The translations under genes were made by a program, and so were the position numbers. A DNA stretch of 39,149 bases, taken from the NCBI GenBank assembly GCA_023228465.1, contig JALOBC010000027.1, positions 1 through 39,149 of the forward strand, read 5' to 3'. Positions 1-8,400 of the stretch are shown in pieces. Source of the DNA: Dokdonella sp. (lineage in GTDB: Bacteria; Pseudomonadota; Gammaproteobacteria; Xanthomonadales; Rhodanobacteraceae). The first letter of the stretch is position 1. The number at the start of each line of letters is the position of its first letter. Below the pieces are notes generated by a model. That model was not told the origin of the DNA and did not search any database. It saw only the letters and a program-made list of their open reading frames with translations.

Positions 1-39
1 GTTCTTCGCCAGATCCACGCCTGCGGTTATAGTGCCCAT
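1..39 (-). CDS. IS110 family transposase, N-terminal 13 codons
   Basis: The minus strand from 39 reads MGTITAGVDLAKN and continues off the window. The GVDLAKN stretch is the typical start of the N-terminal DEDD (RuvC-like) catalytic domain of IS110-family transposases, its Asp being the first acidic catalytic residue. These enzymes move circular IS intermediates and leave no target-site duplication. The rest of the gene cannot be seen, so whether it is intact is unknown. The gene points away from the cassette array. Confidence 0.7.
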   Translation of the reverse strand, partial: MGTITAGVDLAKN

Positions 40-121
40 GGAGACTTCCTCTGCTGTTGACGGTTGTGTTGCAACACCATCATGGCCCACGAGGCCGAAG
101 GGAGGGGAAGTCTCCTTTTTA
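1..121 (-). mobile_element. end of an IS110/IS1111-type element (partial)
   Basis: The left edge carries the 5' end of an IS110-family transposase gene on the minus strand, followed by about 80 bp of non-coding IS end. An inverted repeat (GAGACTTCC at 41-49 and GGAAGTCTC at 106-114) lies in this end. The outer boundary is set at about 121 because the sequence from about 122 onward matches the inner part of an attC site. IS1111-group elements known as IS1111-attC target integron attC sites and have subterminal inverted repeats, which fits. The exact boundary is an estimate. Confidence 0.6.
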
Positions 122-170
122 CTCGTTTAAGCCGACACCGCTTCGCGGCGCGGCTTAACTCAGGTGTTAG
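122..170 (+). other. attC site 1 (left end displaced by the IS)
   Basis: The inner left arm TTTAAGCCG and the right arm CGGCTTAA pair around a GC-rich loop, and the site ends in a GTTAG core at 166-170 with predicted recombination between G166 and T167. This is the usual attC stem of Xanthomonas-type chromosomal integrons. The expected outer left part (a core of RYYYAAC type followed by AATTC) is missing and is replaced by the IS end, so the attC appears interrupted. Confidence 0.65.
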
Positions 171-171
171 C

Positions 172-696
172 ATGCCTGCACGGTCGTCAATATCACCCGC
201 TCGGATCGCTACCCTTGTGACTTTGATAGGTTGCCTACTGTCGCTCGTCTTGCTGGTCGGGCCAGTTGCTAGAATGTGGCAAGAGCTCACGGAGCCCGTT
301 CTTATACTTCCGGAAATCGAAGGGGTGGCTACCCTTCATGGGAAGCCGCTCGCGGGACTGGAAGTGCGCAGAGCGATGGTTCCGGCCAAGGAGTGGCCAA
401 GCTGCAATAGTTTGCCTGTTGTTGCGACCTCGGATGCTCTCGGTAGATTTCGAGTGCCGGCGACGTATCGTCCTTCATTCCTGACGGAAGTTGGTGGATT
501 TGCGTACGAGGTCTGCTATCTGCACAGCGGAGCCTTGGTTACGTCACTGGTCGGGTTCGCCAACTTCAATGAGTTTGATTCAATCAAGGTTCGCTGCGAT
601 TTGCCAGGTATCAAAACAGGACATCCAGAGGACACACCATGCTTCTTTGTGGATGCTAACTATTCGCTCCAGCGGACCGCGTACCGCGGCCGCTGA
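172..696 (+). CDS. integron cassette protein, membrane-anchored with a carboxypeptidase-regulatory-like domain
   Basis: This is the gene of cassette 1 (about 167-705). The ATG at 172 is chosen because it lies six bases after the attC recombination point, as in most cassettes; the upstream in-frame ATG at 64 would read through the attC and IS end. The product is 174 aa. Residues about 8-33 form one hydrophobic segment, and the rest would lie outside the cytoplasm. Residues about 46-100 contain the pattern of a small beta-sandwich (ATLHGKPLAG followed by TSDALGRFRVPA) typical of carboxypeptidase-regulatory-like/DUF6795-type domains common in integron cassettes. The 3' end of the gene runs into the next attC. 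Function is unknown. Confidence 0.65.
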   Translation: MPARSSISPARIATLVTLIGCLLSLVLLVGPVARMWQELTEPVLILPEIEGVATLHGKPLAGLEVRRAMVPAKEWPSCNSLPVVATSDALGRFRVPATYRPSFLTEVGGFAYEVCYLHSGALVTSLVGFANFNEFDSIKVRCDLPGIKTGHPEDTPCFFVDANYSLQRTAYRGR

Positions 697-711
697 GCTT
701 AGGCGTTAGGG
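653..711 (+). other. attC site 2 (complete)
   Basis: The left core ATGCTAAC (653-660) is followed by TATTCGC; the arms CCAGCGGACCGCG and CGCGGCCGCTG pair, and the right core is GCGTTAGG (703-710) with the cut predicted between G705 and T706. ATGCTAAC is the reverse complement of the cassette-1 start GTTAGCAT (166-173). That relation is expected only if the two ends were once joined in a circular cassette. The stop codon of the cassette-1 gene lies inside the site. Confidence 0.85.
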
Positions 712-715
712 CGCA

Positions 716-1147
716 ATGGAAGAATCGTACGAGCGCTGGTCAGATCCACCCGCACCCACACAGCCTCTCGAGTCGGTCAGCTTGGCGACATTTGGCAACG
801 GGCTAGCAGTGCTGCTCGTCGCCACCAGCTTCGGCTTCGTGAAAATCACCTTCCAAAGCACCATCGCTGTTGCCGCGCACGACGAAACGACCCATCCGCT
901 AATCGACCGAAATGCTGCCCTTCCGCAGCTACCGACACGTGGTGCGTATCCCTATCTCAAGGTCGTCAATTCAGCTTGGGCCGGAAGTCTGAGCGACATC
1001 CGTCGCGAGTTCAATGAAGAGCCGCCCACCCATTACCTCGTCATCACCTATAACAACTACGTGGACGTCCTAAGTTACGTAGAGCCGGAAATCGAGCAAC
1101 TGGGCGAAGGCGCGTGGGAGCACATGTTTGGTAACGTTGCGCCCTAA
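716..1147 (+). CDS. integron cassette protein, unknown function
   Basis: This is the gene of cassette 2, which begins at 706. Its ATG at 716 is ten bases after the recombination point, and its TAA stop (1145-1147) is part of the following attC core, a compact arrangement typical of cassettes. The product is 143 aa. Residues about 22-46 are hydrophobic and form a likely membrane anchor or uncleaved signal. The remainder is soluble, with a mixed region containing HYLVITYNNYVDVLSYVEPE near residues 105-124. I do not recognise a family. Expression would depend on an upstream promoter or a cassette-borne promoter, neither of which is evident. Confidence 0.6.
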   Translation: MEESYERWSDPPAPTQPLESVSLATFGNGLAVLLVATSFGFVKITFQSTIAVAAHDETTHPLIDRNAALPQLPTRGAYPYLKVVNSAWAGSLSDIRREFNEEPPTHYLVITYNNYVDVLSYVEPEIEQLGEGAWEHMFGNVAP

Positions 1148-1152
1148 CAATT
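1138..1152 (+). other. left half of attC site 3 (interrupted)
   Basis: TTGCGCCCTAAC ends at 1148 and is a perfect 12-base reverse complement of the cassette-2 start (GTTAGGGCGCAA from 705). It is followed by AATTC, the standard next step of these attC sites. The pairing arms and the right core are absent: the sequence changes abruptly after about 1152. Confidence 0.75.
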
Positions 1153-1169
1153 CCGTAAGAGACTTCCCG
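1152..1169. mobile_element. probable IS1111-type end remnant inside attC 3
   Basis: Immediately after the attC left half lies GAGACTTCCC (1159-1168), the reverse complement of GGGAAGTCTC (105-114) in the IS end at the left edge of the window. It sits about 7 bases from the junction, as expected for the subterminal inverted repeat of an IS1111-attC element. No transposase reading frame follows, so only an end seems to remain. Confidence 0.45.
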
Positions 1170-1859
1170 TCAACTCCAGACACATGAAGCCTCTGCCCCA
1201 GTGCCAGGCCGTTGCGAACCTCAGCATTGTCGTGACGACATGTGTCAGTTGGAGGAGGAATGCAACTCGTCAGACTGCATTTCCGTAGCTGCCGGCGCGG
1301 ACCAGGGTATAAACCGCGCCCGGAGACCTCGTTCATCCATCGGTGTCGTCAGTGCCCGGGGATCAGCCGGCGCACTCCTGGGACGTCCGAATAGTTAGTC
1401 AGGTTTCTCTCCGGGTGGGTCTGACCGTTGCCTACCCCCTCGCGCTGACGTGAAGCGAAACCGTTGCTCAGACGCCCTCTGAAACTCGATGCATCGGATG
1501 CTGCAGGCAGGCGTCCGCATCGTAGTCGACGCCATGTGCCAGCATCGCGGATTCGGCTCAAGGCGGCCGGCAGCACCCAGTCGCCGACAGCGGTCCTCAG
1601 GCTCCTGCAGACCATCCAGCGCCATCAGGTCAAGGTCGGCACAGAGGCCCTGCGCGGCATCAACGTGCCCACCCCCGCCCAGCAAGAACTCTTCAGCGCT
1701 GTCGGCACCCAAACCTCGCCCAACCACTAGCGTTGTGCCACAAGCGCCACTGCTAGCTCAAGTGGATCAGGTACTTACGTCATTAGCTGCGGAACTTGGG
1801 GGGGGCCAGCGTCGAGCAAGGAGGGAAGGTCAGCATCTGCGTCGCGACGAGGCGCCCGG
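1170..1859. other. region without a convincing gene
   Basis: Only short ORFs with no recognisable family are present. An imperfect stem can form between CTCCAGACACATG (1174-1186) and CATGTGTCAGTTGGAG (1239-1254). The plus-strand reading ending at a stop near 1730 has a protein-like tail (VKVGTEALRGINVPTPAQQE) that might be the last part of a decayed transposase, but this is too weak to call. The stretch is best read as decayed junction DNA between the integron array and the next block. Confidence 0.5.
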
Positions 1860-2813
1860 CTACGCAGCCAAACGATGTTCGTAGTAGGGCCGGTCGCGAT
1901 CATCAAGGATCGCATAAAGGGCCGAAGTGTCGCCTGCAACGGGGCGAAGCCATGCATCCATGCTGGCCATCCGTGATGGGAACGATGCAGCGATCGTGGC
2001 CGGCCGCAGCGACTTCCGCAGGCGGCTGGTCGGTGATCGCGGCAAAGGAATACAGGTCCTCGTTTCCAGCCTGCCAGCGCGACCACAGGCAGGCCACGAG
2101 CATGTCGTGGTCGGGTCGGGGCCGGAACTCGAGGACGACGTTCTCCGGCTTCTCGCCCGGCACCAGCTCGCGCCCCTCCATGGCATGCCGGGCAACGTTT
2201 TCGTAGAACGCATTGACCACCATGATGGCGTGCGTGGTCCCGAACTGGGCGCGCCAGAACCCTTCCAGATTGTCCCTGCGGGCGTTGTAGGTTCCCGGAA
2301 ACTTGAAGTCATAGTCGGCAGGCTTTCCTGCGAGCCGGCACTGGTATCGCATCGGCATGATCATCCGGCGGCCGTCGATCTCGGTGATGACGGGTGCGTA
2401 CCAGCCCGGGAAGATCCGCGAGTCGCTGTCGACCGGCTGGGTCCGGCGAAGGTCGGCCACTTTGCGCAGCGACCACTCCACCTTGTCCTTGGCGATACGC
2501 CGGCTTTCGGTTGCCGATTTCGTGTGCCGGTTGGCCAGCGATCGTTCGGCGTCGGCCAGCCGCTTCCGTTGCTTGAAGATCTCCCGTTCCAGCCGGGCTG
2601 CCTCGCGAGTTACGCGTCGATCAGGTCCATGATGCGGGCCTCATCCTCGCTTCTGGGATGCGCGAACGCGGCATCCACGGCCTTCGGGATGCGGATCTTG
2701 CCGCCTTGGTCATGCAACCAGTAGAGGCGTAAGAACTCCTTGATGTTGATGCCGGCGCCGTAGCGGCGGACATACTTGCTGAAGTCGGTGCGGATCTGGG
2801 CTGAGTAGCACAT
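1860..2813 (-). pseudogene. SRAP (SOS response-associated peptidase, YedK/HMCES-like), two frameshifts
   Basis: Members of this family bind abasic sites in single-stranded DNA through a covalent link to Cys2. The minus strand starts MCYSAQ at 2813, so the catalytic Cys2 is present. The frame stops at 2610 after MDLIDA, while the homologous continuation (VTREAARLERE, then the long SRAP signature RIFPGWYAPVI) lies in another frame. Near 1975 a second shift moves the reading to the frame of DAWLRPVAGDTSALYAILDD and the typical end YYEHRLAA. The other active-site elements survive: Asn in TYNARRDN, Glu in NAFYEN and His in GHDRCIVPI. Either the gene was recently inactivated or the two single-base shifts are assembly errors. 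It is divergent from the antitoxin-like gene at 2952. Confidence 0.8.
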
Positions 2814-2951
2814 TCGAAGGAACCCCCTCCGGCACCATGCTACATCACCGGACCAGTGAAGCCGGCGAGAGGCGCACAGGGGATCTCAGACCGCGAGATC
2901 CGGCCGCAATGCTCCGGACGGGTCGCAGGGCTTTCCGGGTATGCTCGACCG

Positions 2952-3386
2952 ATGAGAAGGGAAACCTTGTCGTTCGAAGACAGCATCGCCCGGGATACCG
3001 CAGCAACCCGCCAGGCCGCTCTGGAGAGTACTTCGTGGCTGACGGCGGAAGAGATCGCATGGTCGGCGGGACTCCGGGGCAAGAACCCGGTTGTGCAGGT
3101 GAGTCGGTGGAAGCGGGAGAACAAGGTCTTCTCCGTGTCCATGGTCGACGGCACGGAGCGGTTTCCGGCGTATCTGCTGGAGCCCGTGGCATGGCGGCCG
3201 CTGCCGGAGACTGCGTCGGCCATTGCCGCGCTGGCCTCCACGAAGGACGGCTGGGGCATGGCGTACTGGTTCGCTTCGGTAAACAGTTTCCTTGGCGGAA
3301 AGCGGCCCATGGATCTGATAGGCACTGAACCTCAGCGAGTGGCCGCGGCTGCGGCTGACGAGGCTGCAGGGATTCAACACGGCTGA
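2952..3386 (+). CDS. MbcA/ParS/Xre-type antitoxin (DUF2384), no toxin beside it
   Basis: The product is 144 aa. Residues about 1-75 form a helical DNA-binding-like region (LTAEEIAWSAG with VVQVSRWKRENKVFSV). Residues about 100-144 match the toxin-binding domain of Xre/MbcA/ParS antitoxins: GWGMAYWFASVNSFLGGKRPMDLIGTEPQRV, with the conserved LGGKRPxDLI core. In this family the partner is normally a RES-domain NAD-degrading toxin encoded immediately downstream. Here nothing RES-like follows; the next 300 bp are non-coding and then an unrelated gene reads the other way. The ATG at 2952 is preferred over the longer ORF start at 2856 because the extra N-terminal residues look non-coding. Confidence 0.7.
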   Translation: MRRETLSFEDSIARDTAATRQAALESTSWLTAEEIAWSAGLRGKNPVVQVSRWKRENKVFSVSMVDGTERFPAYLLEPVAWRPLPETASAIAALASTKDGWGMAYWFASVNSFLGGKRPMDLIGTEPQRVAAAAADEAAGIQHG

Positions 3387-3695
3387 CCTTTCGGGGGTCT
3401 GGCGGCCCCAAGGGACTCCGCCTGGCTCGCGGCTTCCCACTGCGAATTATGGGAGCTGGAGCAAACTGGTCCGCTCATGGCTGGTTCCGCACGCTGGCTA
3501 CAGGTGTCCGAATTGTCAGCCAGGATCCGCGTGGACACGGCGAGCAGATGGTCTTGGGTTCGGCCGCCGTGACTGGGCCGGGAGGCAGCACCCCCTCTCA
3601 GCCACTTCGGCCCTCCACACAGAATTATGCATTCGCGAATAATTGCGACTAACTTGCTGGCGGGCGACCGTCGTGCTTGGGGCGGAGCACCGACG
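3387..3695. other. intergenic region, no gene seen
   Basis: This stretch lies between the antitoxin-like gene and the convergent unknown gene. Short ORFs on both strands have no family resemblance. I specifically looked for a RES-domain toxin frame and did not see one. Confidence 0.5.
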
Positions 3696-4286
3696 TCATG
3701 AAAGGTTGTAGTGGAAGACGCCGTAGTACCAGGCCGCACCGAGAGGGCAGGTGAGGATCGAATCCACTGCCGGTTGCGGGATCCACGCCATGATTCGGAC
3801 CATGGTGTCCGTGCACTCCCCCGTGATGGCCTGCACCTCGACGCCCTGGTGGAAGAACTCGGGCGCGTTCTGCAGGAAGACGGACCTGGCACCCTCTGCC
3901 GAACCGCAGGCGGCCACAGTCAAGGTCCGACCTTCGCCGGTCGCGTAGTAGTCGCAGTAGGCGACGTGGAAATCGGTGAGCAGGAACCGCTCTTTCGCGC
4001 TGGGCCGACCCTCGATCCGGCCGACAAGCTCCTGCAGGACCTGTTCGCGCTTGCCGCTCGCAAGCGCTTCCAGGGGTGTCCGTCCGAGCGCGTTGTTCCA
4101 CTCGGAGAGGTACTCGCCCAGCCGGTGGTGGTGCGGGAACCCGCCCGTGGGCCCTGTGTCGAGCGCTTCGGCGGACAGGGCGTAGATGTCGGGAAAGTCT
4201 TCCCTGAGCGCCTGAACCGCTTGAGCGCGGACGCTTCCAAGCGAACGACAAATCTCCTGAACTTTCCCTTCCGCTTTCATTGACAT
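3696..4286 (-). CDS. hypothetical protein, 196 aa
   Basis: I do not recognise this family. The ATG at 4286 (MSMKAEGKVQEIC) is chosen over the ORF start at 4397 because AGGGAG lies just upstream at good spacing and the extra residues look like non-coding DNA. The protein is soluble and mixed alpha/beta, without a signal peptide. It has a helical N-terminus (RAQAVQALREDFPDIYALSAEAL) and an aromatic C-terminus (AWIPQPAVDSILTCPLGAAWYYGVFHYNLS). It stands alone: the upstream region to 4744 is non-coding, and the downstream neighbour is convergent. Confidence 0.6.
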   Translation of the reverse strand: MSMKAEGKVQEICRSLGSVRAQAVQALREDFPDIYALSAEALDTGPTGGFPHHHRLGEYLSEWNNALGRTPLEALASGKREQVLQELVGRIEGRPSAKERFLLTDFHVAYCDYYATGEGRTLTVAACGSAEGARSVFLQNAPEFFHQGVEVQAITGECTDTMVRIMAWIPQPAVDSILTCPLGAAWYYGVFHYNLS

Positions 4287-4744
4287 TTTCTCCCTTGTGG
4301 TGAGGACTCGAGCGGTCCCGCGGCCATCCGCGATAGCCGGCTTCGCCGGTAGGCACATCGGCGACGGGTTCGGCAGCATGGGACATCCGTGTCTCACGAA
4401 TTAAGACCGCTGTCCTAACGAACGCATTCGTCAACCCGCCGGGCCTCCGCTGCGGGCATGCACCGCAAATCCCCCTGCAAACTGCCCCTTTGCGCCGCTT
4501 TTCACCCCTCCGCGGGGTTCACACTGTGGCAGGACCGGGCGAAAGGCACGGGTCTGAGGGGGGCGTTTCCGGTGAAGCAACTCACCGGGGCTGCTGCATC
4601 CTATCTGCGACCAGCGGTGAAGGCAGCGTGTTCGCGACGGGCGAGCCGGTTGTGGACCCACCGCCGCTCCGCCAAAAGTAACAGGCGTATACAGCGTACC
4701 AAGGGGGCGCTGGCTTTCCTCACGAAAAAAGGTATTCGGGCATC
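4287..4744. other. intergenic region, no gene seen
   Basis: This is a divergent interval between the unknown genes at 3696-4286 (minus) and 4745-5479 (plus). It should hold their promoters, but I see no clear -35/-10 pair. Short ORFs here show no family resemblance. Confidence 0.45.
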
Positions 4745-5479
4745 ATGACTCACGAAAACGGCATTGTGCTCCCCCTATCAAGCGAAGTTGCGGAAATATC
4801 TCCGATCATCGTCAGTAAGCATGACATCGCGGCAATGGGGGGATTCACCCGACTCCATCGAGCGCTTTGTGCTGCGCTGCAAGCGCACTTGGGCGATGCC
4901 CAACTCCTAGGTTCGGAGATTGTCATCCCCCTGGTCAGCGATGGATCTCACCATCCGTACTGCGCTTCTGCGCTCGCTTCCGATCTGGATCGTACCGCCC
5001 GGGAGCTCGAAGCCAATGCTGCTCGCGAACATCCTCTGGCTCATAGGCAGGTGATCACTGTCCCGCAGCTCGTGCCAGTGCTGCACGCATTATCTGCAAT
5101 TGCAGATGTGTCGAAGACGAATTGGCGGATGCTAGTTCGCACAGACAGCGGAGACGTACCGGCCCCGGTTCTTCCGGCGAGCGCATTTATTGAAAGTGTA
5201 GTCTCGGAGCAGCAATCGATTAGGGGCCCCCATCCCATCTTCGGTATCTTGCGTAACGAAGCAGGCTACGTGTTGCTACTCGCGAATGGTGGGGTTGCTG
5301 TATCGCCACCGGATGTCGACGGGCGCCTAATGCCGTTCGACTTCGCCTGCGATGCTGTAAAAAGTCACGCATACATTGACGGCGCCATTGTGCGTGACAA
5401 CAAAAAGAGCCCATGGAGACTTGTTTCCGGCGCAAGGATCGTGCCCGGCATACACCAGTCCGCGTTGATTGATTGTTAG
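4745..5479 (+). CDS. hypothetical protein, 244 aa, convergent with the giant recombinase
   Basis: I do not recognise this protein. It starts MTHENGIVLPLSSEV and is predicted soluble, with alternating hydrophobic stretches (QVITVPQLVPVLHALSAIAD) and a beta-rich C-terminal half (HPIFGILRNEAGYVLLLANG). There is no signal peptide or membrane helix. The start has only a weak upstream AAAAGG. Its stop codon overlaps the stop of the giant minus-strand gene by four bases, so the two genes meet tail to tail and probably belong to the same mobile segment. Its GC content is visibly lower than in the DNA right of 11 kb, which suggests foreign origin. Confidence 0.6.
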   Translation: MTHENGIVLPLSSEVAEISPIIVSKHDIAAMGGFTRLHRALCAALQAHLGDAQLLGSEIVIPLVSDGSHHPYCASALASDLDRTARELEANAAREHPLAHRQVITVPQLVPVLHALSAIADVSKTNWRMLVRTDSGDVPAPVLPASAFIESVVSEQQSIRGPHPIFGILRNEAGYVLLLANGGVAVSPPDVDGRLMPFDFACDAVKSHAYIDGAIVRDNKKSPWRLVSGARIVPGIHQSALIDC

Positions 5480-8400
5480 TTCGGATTTGCCAGCGAGCCC
5501 GAAACCAGACGCATATATATCCACGTCAGTGCGAGCACCCATTGCACCCCAGCGGCATGGCTGCGCGACGGTGGTTGGCCGGATGGTAGTCGCAGCACTG
5601 CGATTTCGCCGACATGCTCGAGGCACAACCTGACGCTCGTTTCGGCGAGCAACCATAGTCCGGCTGCCTGCATCAGCGGCCCATCCAGCTGGACGATCAC
5701 CTTGCTGTCGTGCACGCAATCTATGTGCCCTTGTGCGGCCCAAGCGCTTGCGAGCGCCCGAATCTCCTCCCCAGGCGCGCCGTCCAGCAGCGCATATAGG
5801 TTCGCTGTTCCCTTCATCGCACGCGGTATGGCCATACATGCGCTGGGATGCCTGAGCGATGGAAATGGCCACGGCGTCACCCCTTTGGCGCGCACGAGCT
5901 GCTGCGCAATTTCATCAAGGGTCGCTACCATCGCCTCCGCCAGCCCCAAGTGCATGACCGCGTACGTGCGCCCGTGCTTCGCGATCAAGCGGGCATAGTC
6001 CGCGAGATGCCGGGGCAGGATCGTGGCGCCGCTGCGGAGGGGCGGAGGCGGGGTAATTCGTTCCTGCGGCGCCGAGGCGGCCGCGTGATCGAGTCGATCC
6101 AGCATTACTCGCTGGCGGACGACTGGAGTGGCGCCGCCGGCACGCGTGCACGCCACGTCGTACTGGGCTGCGTCGAAGCCCGTCACCTGGAGGATGGTGG
6201 CCCGCGGTACCTCCATGCCCCGGTGCAAGCTTCGGCTGTACGCCACAGCGGGGTCGGACACATAGTGCATGAGGGGCGTGCGGATGCAGGTCTGCCCACT
6301 GGTCGAGAGAACGCTGTATGTAGCGGCGGCAGGTGGTCGCGGGTGCCTGGCGAGCTGCTCGTGGCGCGCAGTGATCCGACTCTTTCGAAGCCAGTAGGCT
6401 CGCGCCCGCCGATCTCCCGTGCTCCATTTGAGCAATGCATCCAAGCGCCGCGTTAGCTTGTCCCTCGCAAATCGCTGCGGGGTGCCGGGACTGGAAGCAA
6501 AGAGAGGCTGCTTCGAGGCGTCCCGCTTCGATTGCTCCTTTTCTTTCTTCACCCAGGTGGCCACGCGCTCGCGAGCGGTAGCCCACAGGGGACCTTCCAG
6601 TGGAATGTAGCCAAGAGATGCGTTGCTCTTCGCCCGGCCAAATCCACCCGACGTTCGCACTCTCACCCAATCTTGACCTGGGCCGAAAAGCAGCACGTCC
6701 GCCAAGGTGAGGCCGTACGCAGATGAAGGGCGCAATCCGCTGCCCTCGAGGATCAAGAACATGATTTCACGCAGAGCAGCCAGGCGCATGCTTTCCGGCG
6801 GGGCGTCCTGACGCCGCTTTTCCTCGTGGGCCTCATCTTGAAGCGCTTGATGCACCTGCTTCAGCTCACGCGCAGTGATCATCCCCGGGTCGGCGTGGTG
6901 GAGGCGCGATCCCGCGGAACTTTGCAGCTCGGCCTCCGCAACTTCAGGCGCACGGTAACTTTGCTGCAGGAAGTCGTGAAACTTCATCAACGCGTCGTAA
7001 GCCGGTGGCCTTGCTGAGGCGGGCTTGCGCAGGAGGACCGCGAGGTAGGCCAACGTGTACTCGTCGGAATTCCAGTCGAGAATTCTTTCGCAGCCTGCGA
7101 CCGCAAGGAGATCGGCACCAAAGCGGGTGAGATCCGACCCAAGTGTCGCGTGCGCAAGAACCCGCTTGCGTCGCCCGCCGTAGCGGAGCCGATGCCGGAC
7201 GTAACCGGCGAGTATGCCCACGTTGGTCGTTTCCCCTGCGTTGCCGTGAAGACGGGAGAGATGGTGGCTCAACCTTTGACGCCAGCCGCTCGTACTATCG
7301 CTTTTTCGGCCAGTGATCCGGGGAAAGCGCTCCGGGTCGAGTAGCGCCGTCAGGCGCCGATATGCGGCTCGCTGAGCTTCGGCGGAGCTCGTATCCCAAC
7401 CTGTTGGCTGCATTCCCCGGGGATCACTCTCGAACGTGGGCCCGTCCTGATTGTCGAGATCTTCTGCAGCAGGTGCGTTGCGGAGGGGCCAGTCGTCGTC
7501 ACGCGCAAGGCTGCGCGCGACAGGTACAACCCCAAGAGGGATCTGCTCGAGGCTGGCCAGGCGCTCCGGTCCGGAGAACTCAAGGCGCCCCGCAGCTTGC
7601 AGTAGTGCTTCGAGCAGGCGAGCGCACTCAATGGAATCGTCCGGCAGGTCCGGCCATTGCAGGAGGGCCTTGGCCCACGCGCCGAGCTTTTCGATAGTGG
7701 GCGCTTTGCCTTCTGGTGCATGCCGGGCCCGCTTCACAAGCACGGCGGCAGCTGGACCGCTGAACACCATGGGGACGGTTCGCCCGTCGAGGGTCGCTTC
7801 TACGCGCACCAGATCATGGCGATCCCTTGGACGCTGGACGGAGGCCGCCGCACCCATTGCGCGGGAAGCATGCGCCAGCGTCCTTGTCGCGGAGTAGCTT
7901 GCGATGATCCACGTGCCAAGCACGCCCAGCTCACGCATCCTTTGCTCGCTCGCGCGGGCGAGTAGCTCCGCCCGAAAGGCTTCGGCATGGCGTACCGCCA
8001 GCCCCAAGCCCGGCAGGAACGGGGTCACCTCCGCGGTAATCCGCATGTACGGGCGGGTCGGGAGCGGGCCGATGACAATTCCTGCACGGCGTGCGTGCCG
8101 AACCAGGCGGTACAGGAGAATGCGCGCAGCGATCGCCTCGGTCGCGTCATTGGGTGACTGGTCGTGCTTGCGTGCAGCTTCGCAAAGCAATGCATGATGA
8201 TCCGCCGTAAGTTCCATTGGGCCCGCTCTTACAGCCCCATGCCTCCAGAGAAGGCGGCGTTCGCCGACATCTATACGAAGCGCGGGAAAGTATTCGTCGA
8301 CCGCGGCGGCGAGTCCCGCTAAGACATGAGGTTGGACCTCGCGCCAGCGGCGACTAAGCACCTCCCTCGCCTCGTCGACCTTCGCCTGATGCCGAGCGGA

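Noticed and set aside
1174-1254. imperfect stem as a third complete attC
   Set aside because: The arms pair with an internal bulge but there is no right core (GTTRGG) after them, so it is not a functional attC.
1464-1730. possible transposase C-terminal remnant
   Set aside because: The tail looks protein-like but resemblance to an IS4/IS1634-type ending is too weak to name it.
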